Assembly: GCF_020860125.1 (NCBI RefSeq)
Contig: NZ_JAJBUX010000023.1
Coordinates: 7,992 to 71,991, forward strand
Length of the DNA stretch: 64,000 nucleotides
Source of the DNA: Cloacibacillus sp.
GTDB lineage: Bacteria > Synergistota > Synergistia > Synergistales > Synergistaceae
Direction: 5' to 3'
Below, in pieces: positions 43,386 through 53,305 of this stretch. Each line of letters begins with the position of its first letter. The stretch's first letter is position 1. The position numbers and the translations under genes are program-made. The notes under the pieces are model-generated. The model did no database searches. It was given only the letters and a program-made list of their open reading frames with translations, and had not been told where the DNA came from.

Positions 43386-46300
43386 AGATCTCTGCCAGGG
43401 AAGCTCCCTGGCGGCGCTGGACGAAGATCTGTGGCTGCGCAACAGGGGAGTGCATCTCGCCTCAAAGGGGGCGATGCGCCCCTGGGTCTGCCGTGATATA
43501 AAACATCCCCTGCTCGCGCTGCTGCCGGACGCGCGTCAGGCGCGCGATTTCGCGGCGGACGCCGAGGAGCTTGGCGTCCTTGATAATGTGAAGATACTGC
43601 CGGAGATGATACTCGCCGAGGATGATTTGAAGAGCGAGGCTCAGCGAATCGTGCGCGGCGACATCCTGGAGAATTTCCGATATAAAGGCGGCGTTCTCGC
43701 CGCCACCCCCGCCTCCCTGATGGCGCCCTTCTCGACCGGCGGGGACTATATGGAGCTGGAGTGCGGCAGGGAGGCCGGGCGCAGCCGTCTTATAGACTGG
43801 CTCGCGCAGAAGGGCTACGAGCGGAGCGACCTCGTCTGGACCCCCGGTCAGTTCGCCGTCCGCGGCAGCATCGTCGATATTTTCAGCCCCTCTGACATGT
43901 ACCCCGTCCGCGTGGAATTTTTCGACGACGAGGTGGAGAGTCTCCGCTTCTTTGTCCCGGAGACCCAAAAGAGCCTGCGCACCATCCGCAAAAGCTCGGT
44001 GCAGAGTCTTGTCTCAAAGTCCGACAACCGGCTGGAAAACTATTTCCCGGATAATATGCGGATACTCTTCTTTGATCCGCACGGGCTCGATACGACTGCG
44101 GAGAACGCCGTCTGGCTGTGGCAGAGCCTCGACCGCGAAGACAGCGTGCCCTGGGAGGCATGGGAGAAGCTCTGCGCCGGTTTCACCGTCTACAGGCGGC
44201 TGCGTATCCTGCCGGACGTAAAAAACTGCGCCGCGCGTATGGCGGTGATGCAGTTTCCCAACTTCCGCGGCAAACTAAAAGAGGTAGAACTCTACTGTCT
44301 TTCCATGAACAAAGACGGTTACAGGATAAAGGTCGTCTCTGAGGCGGAACGCAACCTCCAGTGGGCGCGGATCAACGGCTTCGAGGCCTGCGAGGGAATA
44401 TTGAGCGAAGGTTTTATCGACAGCAGTTCCAAGTACGCTGTGATGACCGACCTTGAACTCTCCGGTATCACCGTCGCCCGTCGGCGGATAGAAAACCGCG
44501 CGCCGAGCGACTGGGGTGCGGGGCTTATTCCGGGACAATGGGTCGTCCATGACGAATACGGCGTCGCCGTCTACCAGGGGGCGGAGCAGGTAAAGACCGC
44601 CGACGGCGAACAGGAATATCTAATTCTGCAGTTTGCCGAGGAGCGGCGGCTGCTTATCCCGGTGATGCAGTTCCATAAAATTTCGCCGTGGTCGCCGCTG
44701 CCGGGGCAGGAACCCACCGCCGACAACCTCAAGGGCTCACACTGGAAGCGGGCCGCTTCGCGGGCGAAGCAGATGGCGGAGCAGGCCGCGGCGGAGCTTA
44801 TCAAAATATACGCCGAGCGCGAGGTGAGCAAGGGCTTCTCCTTCCCCGACAACCGGGAGATGATGCGCGAACTTGAGGAGAGCTTTACCTATAAGGAGAC
44901 CATCGATCAGCTGCGCGCGATCGAGGATGTGGAGCGTGATATGGAACGCCCCGTGCCGATGGACCGCCTTATCGTCGGCGACGTCGGTTTTGGCAAGACC
45001 GAGGTCGCGATCCGCGCGGCGGGGAAGGCGGTATTTGCGGGAAAACAGGCGGCGATCATGGCGCCGACGACGCTGCTTGCGCAGCAGCACTTTGAGACCT
45101 TCACCGCCCGCTTCGCGAATACGCCGATACGCGTCGAGGTGATATCGCGTTTCGTCCCCGTGGGACAGCAGAAGCGCATATTGCAGGATCTCAGCGATGG
45201 CAAGGTGGACATCCTCATCGGCACCCACCGGATATTGACAGACGACGTGAAATTCAAGGACATCGGCCTCATAATCGTAGACGAGGAGCACCGCTTCGGC
45301 GTCATGCATAAGGATCACCTTAAAAAATCGATGCCGGGCGTCGATGTGCTGATACTCTCGGCGACGCCGATACCGCGTTCGCTCTCGCTTTCCATCAGCG
45401 GACTGCGCGACATGTCGATATTGCAGACGCCGCCCCAGCGTCGGCTGCCGGTAATCACCGTGGTGCGTCCCTTCTCCGAGGAGCTTCTGAAGAGCGCGGT
45501 GCTGCGCGAGAAGAACAGGGGCGGGCAGATATTCTTCGTCCATAACCGTATAAACGACCTGCAGGAGCGCGCCGTCATGCTAAAGCGCCTCTTTCCAAAG
45601 CTCAACATCGCGGTGGCGCACAGCAAAACGACGGAATCGGCGCTCGAAAAGACGATGTCCGAATTTGCCGTGGGAAAGATAGATATCCTCGTCTGTACGA
45701 CGATCGTCGAAAGCGGGCTGGACATACCGGCAGCGAATACGCTGATCGTCGATGACGCGCACGAGCTGGGGCTCGCCCAGATGTACCAGCTCCGCGGACG
45801 TGTCGGACGCCGTGAGGAGCAGGCCTACGCCTTTTTGTTCTATCCCAGCAATGTCCACATCTCCGTTGAGTCCAGCGAACGGCTGGAGGCCATCGCCGAG
45901 CTTGACGAACTGGGGGCGGGTTACCAGCTCGCGCAGCGCGACCTTCAGATACGCGGCGGCGGCGACCTCATAGGCATCTCACAGCATGGCAACTCAAGTA
46001 AGATCGGCTACCAGAAATATTGCGACCTGCTCGCGGAAGAAATTTCCAAGATAAAGGGTACCTACAGGCCGCAGATGGAGCTGGAGATCGGCTTTCCCGT
46101 CTCCATTCCCGGCGATTATCTGCCGCAGGAGAATCTGCGCGTCACGCTCTACAGACGGCTGCTCAAAACCGACTCTCTGGCGGAGGTCCGCGAGCTGCGG
46201 GAAGAGACGGAGGACCGTTTCGGCAGGATACCCAACGAGCTGGATTTTCTCTTCAATGTCGCGGCGGTCAAAGGCGCCTCCTGCGATCTGGGGCTCACGA

Positions 46301-46479
46301 AGATGATCTGCAGCCGCTACGAGCTGGTATTGCAGGGCAACCCCGACGGCGCCTGGGAGCGGCTGCAGCTGCCGCCCAAATGGCGCCGCCGTCTTGACGG
46401 TTTCATCGGCCCCGGCGGGTTTGCGGGAATTAAGGATATCGCGCGGATAATTCAGGAACAAAATCCCGCGTCAATCTGA
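43372..46479 (+). CDS. mfd: Transcription-repair coupling factor Mfd
   Basis: 1035 residues, slightly short for Mfd (about 1150), the difference lying in the N-terminal UvrB-like part. Order: UvrB-homology module (PGQFAVRGSIVDIFSP), RNA-polymerase-interacting CarD-like domain (PGQWVVHDEYGVAVYQG), RecG-like translocase with Walker A GDVGFGKTEVA (about 535-542) and DEEH (about 637-640), helicase motifs to RGRVGRREEQAYAF and the TRG motif, then the C-terminal TRCF domain. It removes stalled RNA polymerase at lesions and recruits UvrA. Confidence 0.95.
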   Translation: MSENKDLCQGSSLAALDEDLWLRNRGVHLASKGAMRPWVCRDIKHPLLALLPDARQARDFAADAEELGVLDNVKILPEMILAEDDLKSEAQRIVRGDILENFRYKGGVLAATPASLMAPFSTGGDYMELECGREAGRSRLIDWLAQKGYERSDLVWTPGQFAVRGSIVDIFSPSDMYPVRVEFFDDEVESLRFFVPETQKSLRTIRKSSVQSLVSKSDNRLENYFPDNMRILFFDPHGLDTTAENAVWLWQSLDREDSVPWEAWEKLCAGFTVYRRLRILPDVKNCAARMAVMQFPNFRGKLKEVELYCLSMNKDGYRIKVVSEAERNLQWARINGFEACEGILSEGFIDSSSKYAVMTDLELSGITVARRRIENRAPSDWGAGLIPGQWVVHDEYGVAVYQGAEQVKTADGEQEYLILQFAEERRLLIPVMQFHKISPWSPLPGQEPTADNLKGSHWKRAASRAKQMAEQAAAELIKIYAEREVSKGFSFPDNREMMRELEESFTYKETIDQLRAIEDVERDMERPVPMDRLIVGDVGFGKTEVAIRAAGKAVFAGKQAAIMAPTTLLAQQHFETFTARFANTPIRVEVISRFVPVGQQKRILQDLSDGKVDILIGTHRILTDDVKFKDIGLIIVDEEHRFGVMHKDHLKKSMPGVDVLILSATPIPRSLSLSISGLRDMSILQTPPQRRLPVITVVRPFSEELLKSAVLREKNRGGQIFFVHNRINDLQERAVMLKRLFPKLNIAVAHSKTTESALEKTMSEFAVGKIDILVCTTIVESGLDIPAANTLIVDDAHELGLAQMYQLRGRVGRREEQAYAFLFYPSNVHISVESSERLEAIAELDELGAGYQLAQRDLQIRGGGDLIGISQHGNSSKIGYQKYCDLLAEEISKIKGTYRPQMELEIGFPVSIPGDYLPQENLRVTLYRRLLKTDSLAEVRELREETEDRFGRIPNELDFLFNVAAVKGASCDLGLTKMICSRYELVLQGNPDGAWERLQLPPKWRRRLDGFIGPGGFAGIKDIARIIQEQNPASI

Positions 46480-46508
46480 TAGAATAGAGCAGGCGGGAGG
46501 GATTTGCC

Positions 46509-47309
46509 ATGCAGGAAGAAAAGTCAATGTCGGAAAAATTTGTCAGGCTGGTCGAAGTGATGAAGCGCCTGCGCGCGCCGGACGGCTGCCCCTGGGATAG
46601 GGAGCAGGACTACATGTCGCTGCGCCGCTACATAATCGAAGAGGCCTATGAGCTTATCCAGGCGATAGAATCGCAGAATATCCCGAATATGTGCGAGGAG
46701 TGCGGCGACCTCATGCTGCAGGTGGTCTTTATCTCCTGTATGGCCGAAGAACGCGGCGACTTCACGATCTCGAACGTGATGGATGGGCTTATCAACAAGC
46801 TCGTCAGGCGCCATCCCCATGTTTTCGGCGATATAAGCGTCAAAGATTCCGACGATGTGCTGCGCAACTGGGAGCAGATAAAAACGGCGGAGCGCAAAGG
46901 CAAGGATGAGGATTCCTCTTATATGGCCGGTATCCCCCGCGGAATGCCCGCCCTGCTGCGCGCCTACCGGATACAGGAGCGTGCCGCGAAGCCGGGATTC
47001 GACTGGCCGAAGGGCGATACCGCGCCGGTATTGGCCAAGGTCGAGGAAGAGGTCGCGGAGCTGAAAGAGGCGATGGCCTGCAAGGGCAAAGAGGATGTCG
47101 CGGAGGAACTTGGAGATCTCATCTTCGCCGCCGTCAACCTTTCTCGCCATCTGGGGATAGATCCTGAGATCAATCTCCACCGGGCCTGTGAAAAATTTGA
47201 CGCCCGTTTCAGGGATGTGGAAAAGTCGGTTGAAAAATCAGGCCGGCCGTGGAAAGATTATACCTTGGACGAGCTGGACGAATTTTGGAAAGAAGCAAAA
47301 AACAAATAA
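46509..47309 (+). CDS. mazG: Nucleoside triphosphate pyrophosphohydrolase MazG
   Basis: 266 residues with two MazG repeats: CPWDREQDYMSLRRYIIEEAYELIQAI with the EExxE and ExxD metal motifs (ECGDLMLQVVF), and a second copy KVEEEVAELKEAM .. VAEELGDLIFAAVNLSRH. It hydrolyses NTPs to NMPs and PPi, cleaning aberrant nucleotides and lowering (p)ppGpp-linked stress in E. coli. The ribosome site GGGAGGG fits the ATG at 46509. Confidence 0.95.
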   Translation: MQEEKSMSEKFVRLVEVMKRLRAPDGCPWDREQDYMSLRRYIIEEAYELIQAIESQNIPNMCEECGDLMLQVVFISCMAEERGDFTISNVMDGLINKLVRRHPHVFGDISVKDSDDVLRNWEQIKTAERKGKDEDSSYMAGIPRGMPALLRAYRIQERAAKPGFDWPKGDTAPVLAKVEEEVAELKEAMACKGKEDVAEELGDLIFAAVNLSRHLGIDPEINLHRACEKFDARFRDVEKSVEKSGRPWKDYTLDELDEFWKEAKNK

Positions 47310-47325
47310 ATTTGGAGGAATTCTT

Positions 47326-47559
47326 ATGACGACAGAGGAAAAAATCAAGGAAGTACTTGCGAACCACGTATCACCCGCGCTTCAGTCACACGGAGGCGAC
47401 TGTTCTTTCGTAAAATACGACGAACCCACCGCCACGCTCTATGTAGCGATGGAGGGCGCCTGCGGCAGCTGCCCCTTCGCGCTTGAGACGCTGCGCATGA
47501 CCGTCGAGCAGGCGGTCATCGCGGAGGTGCCCGAGGTTAAGGCGGTAGAAAGGGTATAG
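47326..47559 (+). CDS. NifU C-terminal-domain (Nfu-type) Fe-S protein
   Basis: 77 residues from the ATG at 47326 (ribosome site TTTGGAGGAA). A stand-alone NifU C-terminal domain: SPALQSHGGDCSFVKYD, then the cluster-binding CGSCP (CxxC) and TVEQAVIAEVPEVKAVE. It acts as a carrier or scaffold for [4Fe-4S] clusters. It sits 16 bp after mazG and 15 bp before phoH. Confidence 0.93.
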   Translation: MTTEEKIKEVLANHVSPALQSHGGDCSFVKYDEPTATLYVAMEGACGSCPFALETLRMTVEQAVIAEVPEVKAVERV

Positions 47560-47574
47560 GCGAATTCTAAAGTA

Positions 47575-48570
47575 ATGAAAGAAACAAAACAGGAGGCCGA
47601 AAATCTCCTCTCGCTTACCGACGCCTCCGTCGTGAAGCTGCTCGCCGAGCACGAAGAGATACTGCGCCTTGTAGAGCAGAGCTTCCCCGTCAAGGTATAC
47701 GCGCGGGGCAGCTCGCTCTCTATTAAGGGCGACGACGAAGCGCTGATAAAAAAGCTTGAGAACCTGCTCGTGCAGTATGCCGAGCTCTCGCTCTCCGGCC
47801 ATAAGTTCAACAGCGCCGAGATACGCTACGGGCTCCACAGCATCCAGAACGGCGAGACGGTAAATCTGCGGTCGCTCTACAACGACATTGTCTGTATAAG
47901 CAACCGGGGCAAGGCCATCCGTCCATATACGAACGGACAGAAGGGCTACATCCAGGCCATTCGCGACAACGATATAACCTTCGGCATCGGCCCCGCGGGC
48001 ACCGGAAAGACCTATCTTGCCGTCGCCCAGGCCGTCGCCTATCTGAAGTCCGCGAAGATCAGCCGCATCATCCTCGTGCGTCCGGTAGTCGAAGCGGGGG
48101 AGCGCCTCGGTTATCTTCCCGGCGATATGAACGAAAAGGGCGCCCCCTACCTGAGGCCGCTCTATGACGCATTTTATGAGCTGCTTCCGGCGGAGAGGTT
48201 CGACCGTTACTTTGAAAAGGGCGTCATCGAGCTCGCGCCGCTGGCCTATATGCGCGGGCGCACGCTCAACGACAGTTTCATCATCCTCGACGAGGCGCAG
48301 AACACGACGCCCGAGCAGATGAAGATGTTCCTTACGCGCCTCGGCTTCGGCTCGAAGGCCGTAATAACGGGGGATATCACGCAGGTCGACCTGCCCGGCA
48401 CAAAAGAATCAGGGCTAAAGGTTGTGCAGGATATCCTGAAGGGTGTCCCCGGCGTCTCCTTCATCAAGCTCAACGACGGCGACGTGGTGCGCCATGAGAT
48501 AGTACAGAGAATAGTGAGGGCCTACGAAGACTATGACAGACGGAGAGCAGAAAAACAGGCTGAAAGATAA
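47575..48570 (+). CDS. phoH: PhoH-family ATPase
   Basis: 331 residues. An N-terminal KH-like region (about 35-75) is followed by the PhoH ATPase with Walker A GPAGTGKT (about 139-146), VRPVVEAGERLGYLPGD and Walker B FIILDEAQNTTPEQMKM. Proposed RNA-linked ATPase; its fixed company with ybeY and era points to RNA/ribosome maturation. The pgpH start lies inside its last 38 bases. Confidence 0.93.
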   Translation: MKETKQEAENLLSLTDASVVKLLAEHEEILRLVEQSFPVKVYARGSSLSIKGDDEALIKKLENLLVQYAELSLSGHKFNSAEIRYGLHSIQNGETVNLRSLYNDIVCISNRGKAIRPYTNGQKGYIQAIRDNDITFGIGPAGTGKTYLAVAQAVAYLKSAKISRIILVRPVVEAGERLGYLPGDMNEKGAPYLRPLYDAFYELLPAERFDRYFEKGVIELAPLAYMRGRTLNDSFIILDEAQNTTPEQMKMFLTRLGFGSKAVITGDITQVDLPGTKESGLKVVQDILKGVPGVSFIKLNDGDVVRHEIVQRIVRAYEDYDRRRAEKQAER

Positions 48571-50704
48571 TTTAAAGGCCGTATTCGGCAAATTTTCATT
48601 CAGGCGCGAAAACAGGCAGTATATCATTTTTCGGGCTATCCTCCTCTGTGTCGCGACGCTGCTTGTAAGCGTCAACTGGTACATGTTTGACCGGAGGGAG
48701 AACTACCAGATCGGTATCCCCTCCGAAAGGACATACTTCGCCCTCACCTCCGCTCGCTATGAGGACCGGGCGGCGACGCTCGAACTGCGCCAGCGCGCGG
48801 CGTCGCGTATTATCGACGTCATGGTGCAGGATGAAAAGATCGCCTTTGAGGTCTCGCGGCGTCTTGAACTGCTGGAAAAGGGCGAACTCAAACAGCTATT
48901 CAACGCGCCGCTGCTCAGCATCTACAACAGGCAGAGCGCCGCCTCGCAGAGAGAGATCGTCGAAGCCGCCCTCGATATTGGCCGGAAGGTCCGCGACGAA
49001 TCGACGGATCGTGAGCAGCAGACCACCCTCATCTGGAAATACCTTAAAGAGACGAAGCTCTCGCAGTCCGAGCGCAATGTCGCCTTTCAGATGCTTGACG
49101 TGGTTCTCAACCCCTCGCTGCAGTCCGACGGGGAGATGGTCCAAAAACTGCGCGAAGATGTCGCCGCGCAGATACCCTCCGTCATAAAGGAGATACGTCC
49201 TGGCTCCGTGCTGGTACAGAAGGGGCAGGTCGTCACCCCTTCGCTGGCGAAGCTGCTTGCCTCGCAGGGTTATCCGGACGCCACCTTTCCCTGGAAACAC
49301 CTTATCTTTATCCTTGGCGCGATCACCATCTGGAGCTTCTGGCCGGTGTGGATCGCCAGTGGCCTGCGTGAAAAACTTTCGATGCGCGAGTGGATATACA
49401 TCGCCGTCGTGCTTTCCGTCGTCTGGACCCTCGAGGTCGTCTTCGCCCGCTTCGGCGGCTACTCGATGGCGGTACTCGGCCTTACCGGCTGGCTCTGCCT
49501 TACACTGCCCGTATCGCTTTCATTCCATATCATCTTCGGCGGCGGCGTGATCAGCGTCATCATCGCCTTTGGCACCAACCCCGGCATCGTATGTCTCGGC
49601 TGTATCCTCGCGGCCTTCTCCGCGGGTATTGGCCGTATCCTCTTTATTGACCCGCCAAACCACCGCATCACCATCTGGCGCAATCTCTTTTTCCTTGGGC
49701 TCTGCCTCGGCGCCGCCTCGATCTGTATTCACTGGGGGCTCGGCCTCTACTTTGACTATAATCTCGCCCTCGGCGCGGTGCTCTTCAGCGCGATCTGGGG
49801 GACGATCGTCGTCGCGCTGCTGCCTCTGTGGGAGAATGTCTTCGACGTCCTCTCGCCGCTGCGGCTGCTCGAACTGAGCCACCCCTCGCAGCCGCTTATC
49901 AAGAGGCTGCAGATGGAGGCTCCCGGAACATACAACCACGTCCTTATGGTCGGTACGCTCGCCGAGGCGGCGGCAGACAAGCTGCACATGAACGGGCTCC
50001 TTGTAAAGGCGGGCGCCTACTACCATGACATCGGCAAGCTCAAGAACCCGCAGTATTTTGTTGAAAACCAGCGCCACGGCAAGAACATCCACGACAGCCT
50101 GCCGCCGACGCTCTCGGGGCAGCTGCTGATATCGCATGTGAAGGAGGGGCTTGATATCGCCGCGCAGACCAACCTGCCAAAGTCCCTGCGCCGCTTCATC
50201 AGCGAACATCACGGCACCACCTCGCAGAGGTATTTCTACGAAAAGGCGAAGGCGCTCGGCGAGGATGTCACCGAGGCCCAGTTCCGCTATCCGGGGCCGC
50301 GGCCGCAGTCGCGCGAGACGGCGCTCGTAATGCTCGCAGATTCCGTGGAGGCAGCGGTCAAGGCGCGCAACAAGCCCTTTGAGAACAACAGGGAGCTCTC
50401 TGATTTTATAAATCAGGTCATTCGCAGCAAGATCGAGAGCAACCAGCTCAACGATGTTGACTTTACGATGAAGGAGATGTCGCTGATCACGGAGGCCTTC
50501 ATGGAGGTATTCCAGGTGACCTACCATTCCCGCGAGGTAAAGAATATCAACGAGATAATCAAAGAGGCCAAGCTCAAGGGCGGAGAACATAAAGAGATAC
50601 CCGCCGGCATGATCGAAACCGCCGTCGTTCCTGTCGCCGATACCGGCGAGACAGAGAAAAAAGAGGAGGATGAAAAGGATGAAAACCACGATACACTGCG
50701 GTGA
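48533..50704 (+). CDS. pgpH: 7TM-HD c-di-AMP phosphodiesterase (PgpH/YqfF type)
   Basis: 723 residues. First membrane helix at about 35-55, a long extracytoplasmic 7TMR-HDED segment, seven membrane helices (about 255-460), then the cytoplasmic HD domain: NHVLMVG, YYHDIGK (HD near residue 497) and SHVKEGLDIA. In Listeria, PgpH breaks down c-di-AMP. Together with CdaA/CdaR encoded 16 kb upstream, the window thus holds synthesis and one route of breakdown. Confidence 0.93.
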   Translation: MTDGEQKNRLKDNLKAVFGKFSFRRENRQYIIFRAILLCVATLLVSVNWYMFDRRENYQIGIPSERTYFALTSARYEDRAATLELRQRAASRIIDVMVQDEKIAFEVSRRLELLEKGELKQLFNAPLLSIYNRQSAASQREIVEAALDIGRKVRDESTDREQQTTLIWKYLKETKLSQSERNVAFQMLDVVLNPSLQSDGEMVQKLREDVAAQIPSVIKEIRPGSVLVQKGQVVTPSLAKLLASQGYPDATFPWKHLIFILGAITIWSFWPVWIASGLREKLSMREWIYIAVVLSVVWTLEVVFARFGGYSMAVLGLTGWLCLTLPVSLSFHIIFGGGVISVIIAFGTNPGIVCLGCILAAFSAGIGRILFIDPPNHRITIWRNLFFLGLCLGAASICIHWGLGLYFDYNLALGAVLFSAIWGTIVVALLPLWENVFDVLSPLRLLELSHPSQPLIKRLQMEAPGTYNHVLMVGTLAEAAADKLHMNGLLVKAGAYYHDIGKLKNPQYFVENQRHGKNIHDSLPPTLSGQLLISHVKEGLDIAAQTNLPKSLRRFISEHHGTTSQRYFYEKAKALGEDVTEAQFRYPGPRPQSRETALVMLADSVEAAVKARNKPFENNRELSDFINQVIRSKIESNQLNDVDFTMKEMSLITEAFMEVFQVTYHSREVKNINEIIKEAKLKGGEHKEIPAGMIETAVVPVADTGETEKKEEDEKDENHDTLR

Positions 50705-51176
50705 GATATTTAACGAGAGCAACAGCTCCATGTGCTGCGGCGAAAGGATAAAGAAGCTGGAGAAAATACTGTCCGCCTATCTTGAAGAAACCAAGATCCT
50801 CCCCGAGGCGGCCGCGGAGTGCGAGATATCGCTTACCTTCGCGGATGTGAATCAGATCGCCGGGATCAATGAGGAATACCGGGAAGTTGCCGGTCCTACG
50901 GACGTGCTTTCCTTCCCGATGTGGGAAAATGAGGACGGCGGGTTCGAGCCGCCGGAAGACTGGGAGCGGCTTACGCTTGGCGACATCATCGTCTGCCCAG
51001 AGATCGTCGCGAAGAACGCCGCCGATAACGGCAAAACCGCAGAGTATGAAACGGTGCTCGTCATCTGTCACGGTTTTCTTCACCTCATCGGCTTTGACCA
51101 TGCCGACGACGCGGAGCGCGAGCGTATGTGGCAGGTACAGGATTCTCTGGTCGCCGGATTTTTTGCGGAGGGCTAG
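50679..51176 (+). CDS. ybeY: Endoribonuclease YbeY
   Basis: 165 residues from the ATG at 50679; GGAGG ends nine bases before it, while the ATG at 50670 touches the ribosome site. The zinc motif HGFLHLIGFDH is intact, as is GPTDVLSFPMWE. YbeY trims 16S rRNA 3' ends and takes part in ribosome quality control. It overlaps the end of pgpH. Confidence 0.95.
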   Translation: MKTTIHCGEIFNESNSSMCCGERIKKLEKILSAYLEETKILPEAAAECEISLTFADVNQIAGINEEYREVAGPTDVLSFPMWENEDGGFEPPEDWERLTLGDIIVCPEIVAKNAADNGKTAEYETVLVICHGFLHLIGFDHADDAERERMWQVQDSLVAGFFAEG

Positions 51177-51180
51177 GACG

Positions 51181-51597
51181 ATGGCTGAGAACCCGCTGCT
51201 TGAGAAAGCGGCGGCGAAGAAACTTCTCGCCGAGGCCGCCCGGGCCCGGGCGGCGGCCTACGCCCCCTATTCGGGTTTCTGCGTCGGCGCGGCGCTGCTA
51301 TTCGAAAACGGCCTCACCGTCTCCGGCTGCAACGTGGAGAACGCCAGCTACAGCCTCTCTATCTGCGCGGAACGCAACGCGATGACGACCGCCCTCACCA
51401 AAGGGCTGCGTCTGCCGCTTGCCGTCGCCGTGGCCGGTCCCGAGGGCGTTTTCTGCCCGCCATGCGGCGCCTGCCGCCAGTTTCTCGCCGAATTCAATCC
51501 CGATATGGCCGTAGTGCTGAAGGATGCCGACGAGCCTGTGATCTATACATTAAGAGAGCTGCTGCCGCTTTCGTTTTCTTTGGAGGAAAATCGCTGA
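51181..51597 (+). CDS. cdd: Cytidine deaminase
   Basis: 138 residues from the ATG at 51181, four bases after ybeY. Tetrameric-type zinc motifs CAERNA (catalytic Glu) and PCGACRQF, with YSGFCVGAALLFENG and GCNVENASY at the substrate site. It deaminates (deoxy)cytidine to (deoxy)uridine. The dgkA gene usually found here in Firmicutes is missing. Confidence 0.95.
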   Translation: MAENPLLEKAAAKKLLAEAARARAAAYAPYSGFCVGAALLFENGLTVSGCNVENASYSLSICAERNAMTTALTKGLRLPLAVAVAGPEGVFCPPCGACRQFLAEFNPDMAVVLKDADEPVIYTLRELLPLSFSLEENR

Positions 51598-51622
51598 GGC
51601 GGCGCGCACGAAGAGAGAGTGA

Positions 51623-52546
51623 ATGTTAATGAGTGAAGAAAAAAAATTCCGCAGCGGCTTTGCCGCCCTGCTGGGACGTCCCAACGTGGGAAAATCGTCG
51701 ATAATAAACGCGCTGCTCAAAGAGAAGGTGGCGGCGGTCTCACCGAAGCCGCAGACCACCCGCAACGCCGTGCGCTGCATATATACCTCGGAAGACGAAC
51801 AGATCGTCTTTGTGGACACCCCAGGCATCCATGTGCCTCAGCATGCGCTGGGCGACTTTATGATGAAAGAGGCGGAGGAGTCTCTCATGCTTGTGGACGC
51901 CGTCTGCTATGTCGTCGAGGCGCAGGACCGCGCCGTGAGCGAAAAGGACGAAATCATCCTCAAAGTGCTGGAGAATGTCTCGCAGCCCGTTGTGCTGGCC
52001 GTGAACAAGATCGACAAGCTGGCGGACTTTGAGGACTATAAAAAGGCCGCGGCGGTCTATGAAAAATATATAAAACCCGCCGCCGTCGTTCCCGTGTCGG
52101 CCAACAACCGCCGAGGGCTGGAGGAGCTCGCGGCGGCGATCAGCGCCCTGCTGCCGGAGCAGCCGCCGATCTATCCCGAGGATATGCTGATGGATTCTAC
52201 GGAGCGCTTTCTCGCCTCGGAGGTCATCCGCGAGAAGATATTCCGCCACACCAACGAAGAGGTCCCCCACGGAGTGGCCGTGATCATTGACGAGTTCAAG
52301 AGCCCCGACGAGTTTCCTGATAAAAAGGTCTGCGATATCCGCGCCACGATAATCGTCGACCGTCCCGGACAGAAGGGGATCATCATTGGTAAGAACGGCG
52401 CGATGCTGAAACAGATCGGCAGCGAAGCCCGCAAGGAGCTTGAGGAGAAATTCGGCCACAAGGTATTCCTCCAGCTTTGGGTAAAGGTGAAACCCGGATG
52501 GCGCAAATCGCCGGAAGAGCTGCGGAGGCTGGGGTACAATAGTTGA
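51623..52546 (+). CDS. era: GTPase Era
   Basis: 307 residues (305 if the ATG at 51629 is used). G1 GRPNVGKSS, G3 DTPGIH, G4 NKID, G5 SANN, then the KH domain with IIVDRPGQKGIIIGKNGAMLKQIG. It binds the 3' end of 16S rRNA during small-subunit maturation. Its TGA overlaps the recO TTG. Confidence 0.97.
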   Translation: MLMSEEKKFRSGFAALLGRPNVGKSSIINALLKEKVAAVSPKPQTTRNAVRCIYTSEDEQIVFVDTPGIHVPQHALGDFMMKEAEESLMLVDAVCYVVEAQDRAVSEKDEIILKVLENVSQPVVLAVNKIDKLADFEDYKKAAAVYEKYIKPAAVVPVSANNRRGLEELAAAISALLPEQPPIYPEDMLMDSTERFLASEVIREKIFRHTNEEVPHGVAVIIDEFKSPDEFPDKKVCDIRATIIVDRPGQKGIIIGKNGAMLKQIGSEARKELEEKFGHKVFLQLWVKVKPGWRKSPEELRRLGYNS

Positions 52547-53256
52547 TCCCCGTCCAGCTGCCGCAGGGGCACTACTCAAAGACGGGAACGGTGCTTCTAA
52601 GAAGGGATTCCTCCAGGGAGGGGCAGTCCCTTCTGCTTTTTATGCGCGAGTTTGGCCCGCGGTGGGTCAGCGCCCCCGCGGCGACGGGAAAAAACCGCTT
52701 CGGAGGTTCCACCGAACCGCTGACCTGGGGCGAATTTTTACTTTACCAGAGCCCGTCAAAACTATATCTGCAGGGCGCGGAGGTCAAAGAGGACTTTCTG
52801 TCGCTGCGCCAGTCGCCGGCGTCCCTTCTCTGCGCGCTGCGCATCTATAAGCGGACCTCGAAAGAGGCCCCGGCGGACTGTGAGAACGACGCGCTGCTGC
52901 GGATGCTCTGGAGCGCGCTGGTACAGCTGCGCGAAAAATGTCCCTCCTACATCGTGGAGCTTCGTTTTACCTGGAAGCTGCTGAATCTTATGGGGATCGC
53001 CCCCTCCCTTGACCTCTGCGTCGAATGCGGCGGTCTGCTTACAGAGGGCGGCCGGCTGACGCAGGCGGGGATGTGCTGCCGCCGCTGTTCGCAGGGCAGG
53101 GGGGAGGAGGTGGGCGCCGATGAGCTCGCGGAGCTTAGGCGGGCTGTCGCCCTTCCGCATGAAAAATTCATCCTCTGGTCATGTGAAACACGTCAAAAAG
53201 ATTGTTATATTAAGAATTTAAAAATGTTATCGCCATATTTTAGCAATATGCGCTAA
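52543..53256 (+). CDS. recO: DNA repair protein RecO
   Basis: 237 residues, starting with TTG overlapping the era stop (TTGA). An N-terminal OB-fold (GTVLLRRDSSREGQSLLLF) is followed by a helical domain with four zinc cysteines (CVECGG .. CCRRC). Sequence is divergent, as RecO usually is; position between era and glyQ supports the call. It helps RecR load RecA at gaps. Confidence 0.85.
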   Translation: MIPVQLPQGHYSKTGTVLLRRDSSREGQSLLLFMREFGPRWVSAPAATGKNRFGGSTEPLTWGEFLLYQSPSKLYLQGAEVKEDFLSLRQSPASLLCALRIYKRTSKEAPADCENDALLRMLWSALVQLREKCPSYIVELRFTWKLLNLMGIAPSLDLCVECGGLLTEGGRLTQAGMCCRRCSQGRGEEVGADELAELRRAVALPHEKFILWSCETRQKDCYIKNLKMLSPYFSNMR

Positions 53257-53305
53257 AATAGTTCAAATATAGAAGAGCAGCACTCATCAAAGGAGGCAAC
53301 AGAAG

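Noticed and set aside
49520..50731. 403-codon minus-strand frame opposite pgpH
   Set aside because: Charged, low-complexity translation without domain; pgpH is clearly the real gene.
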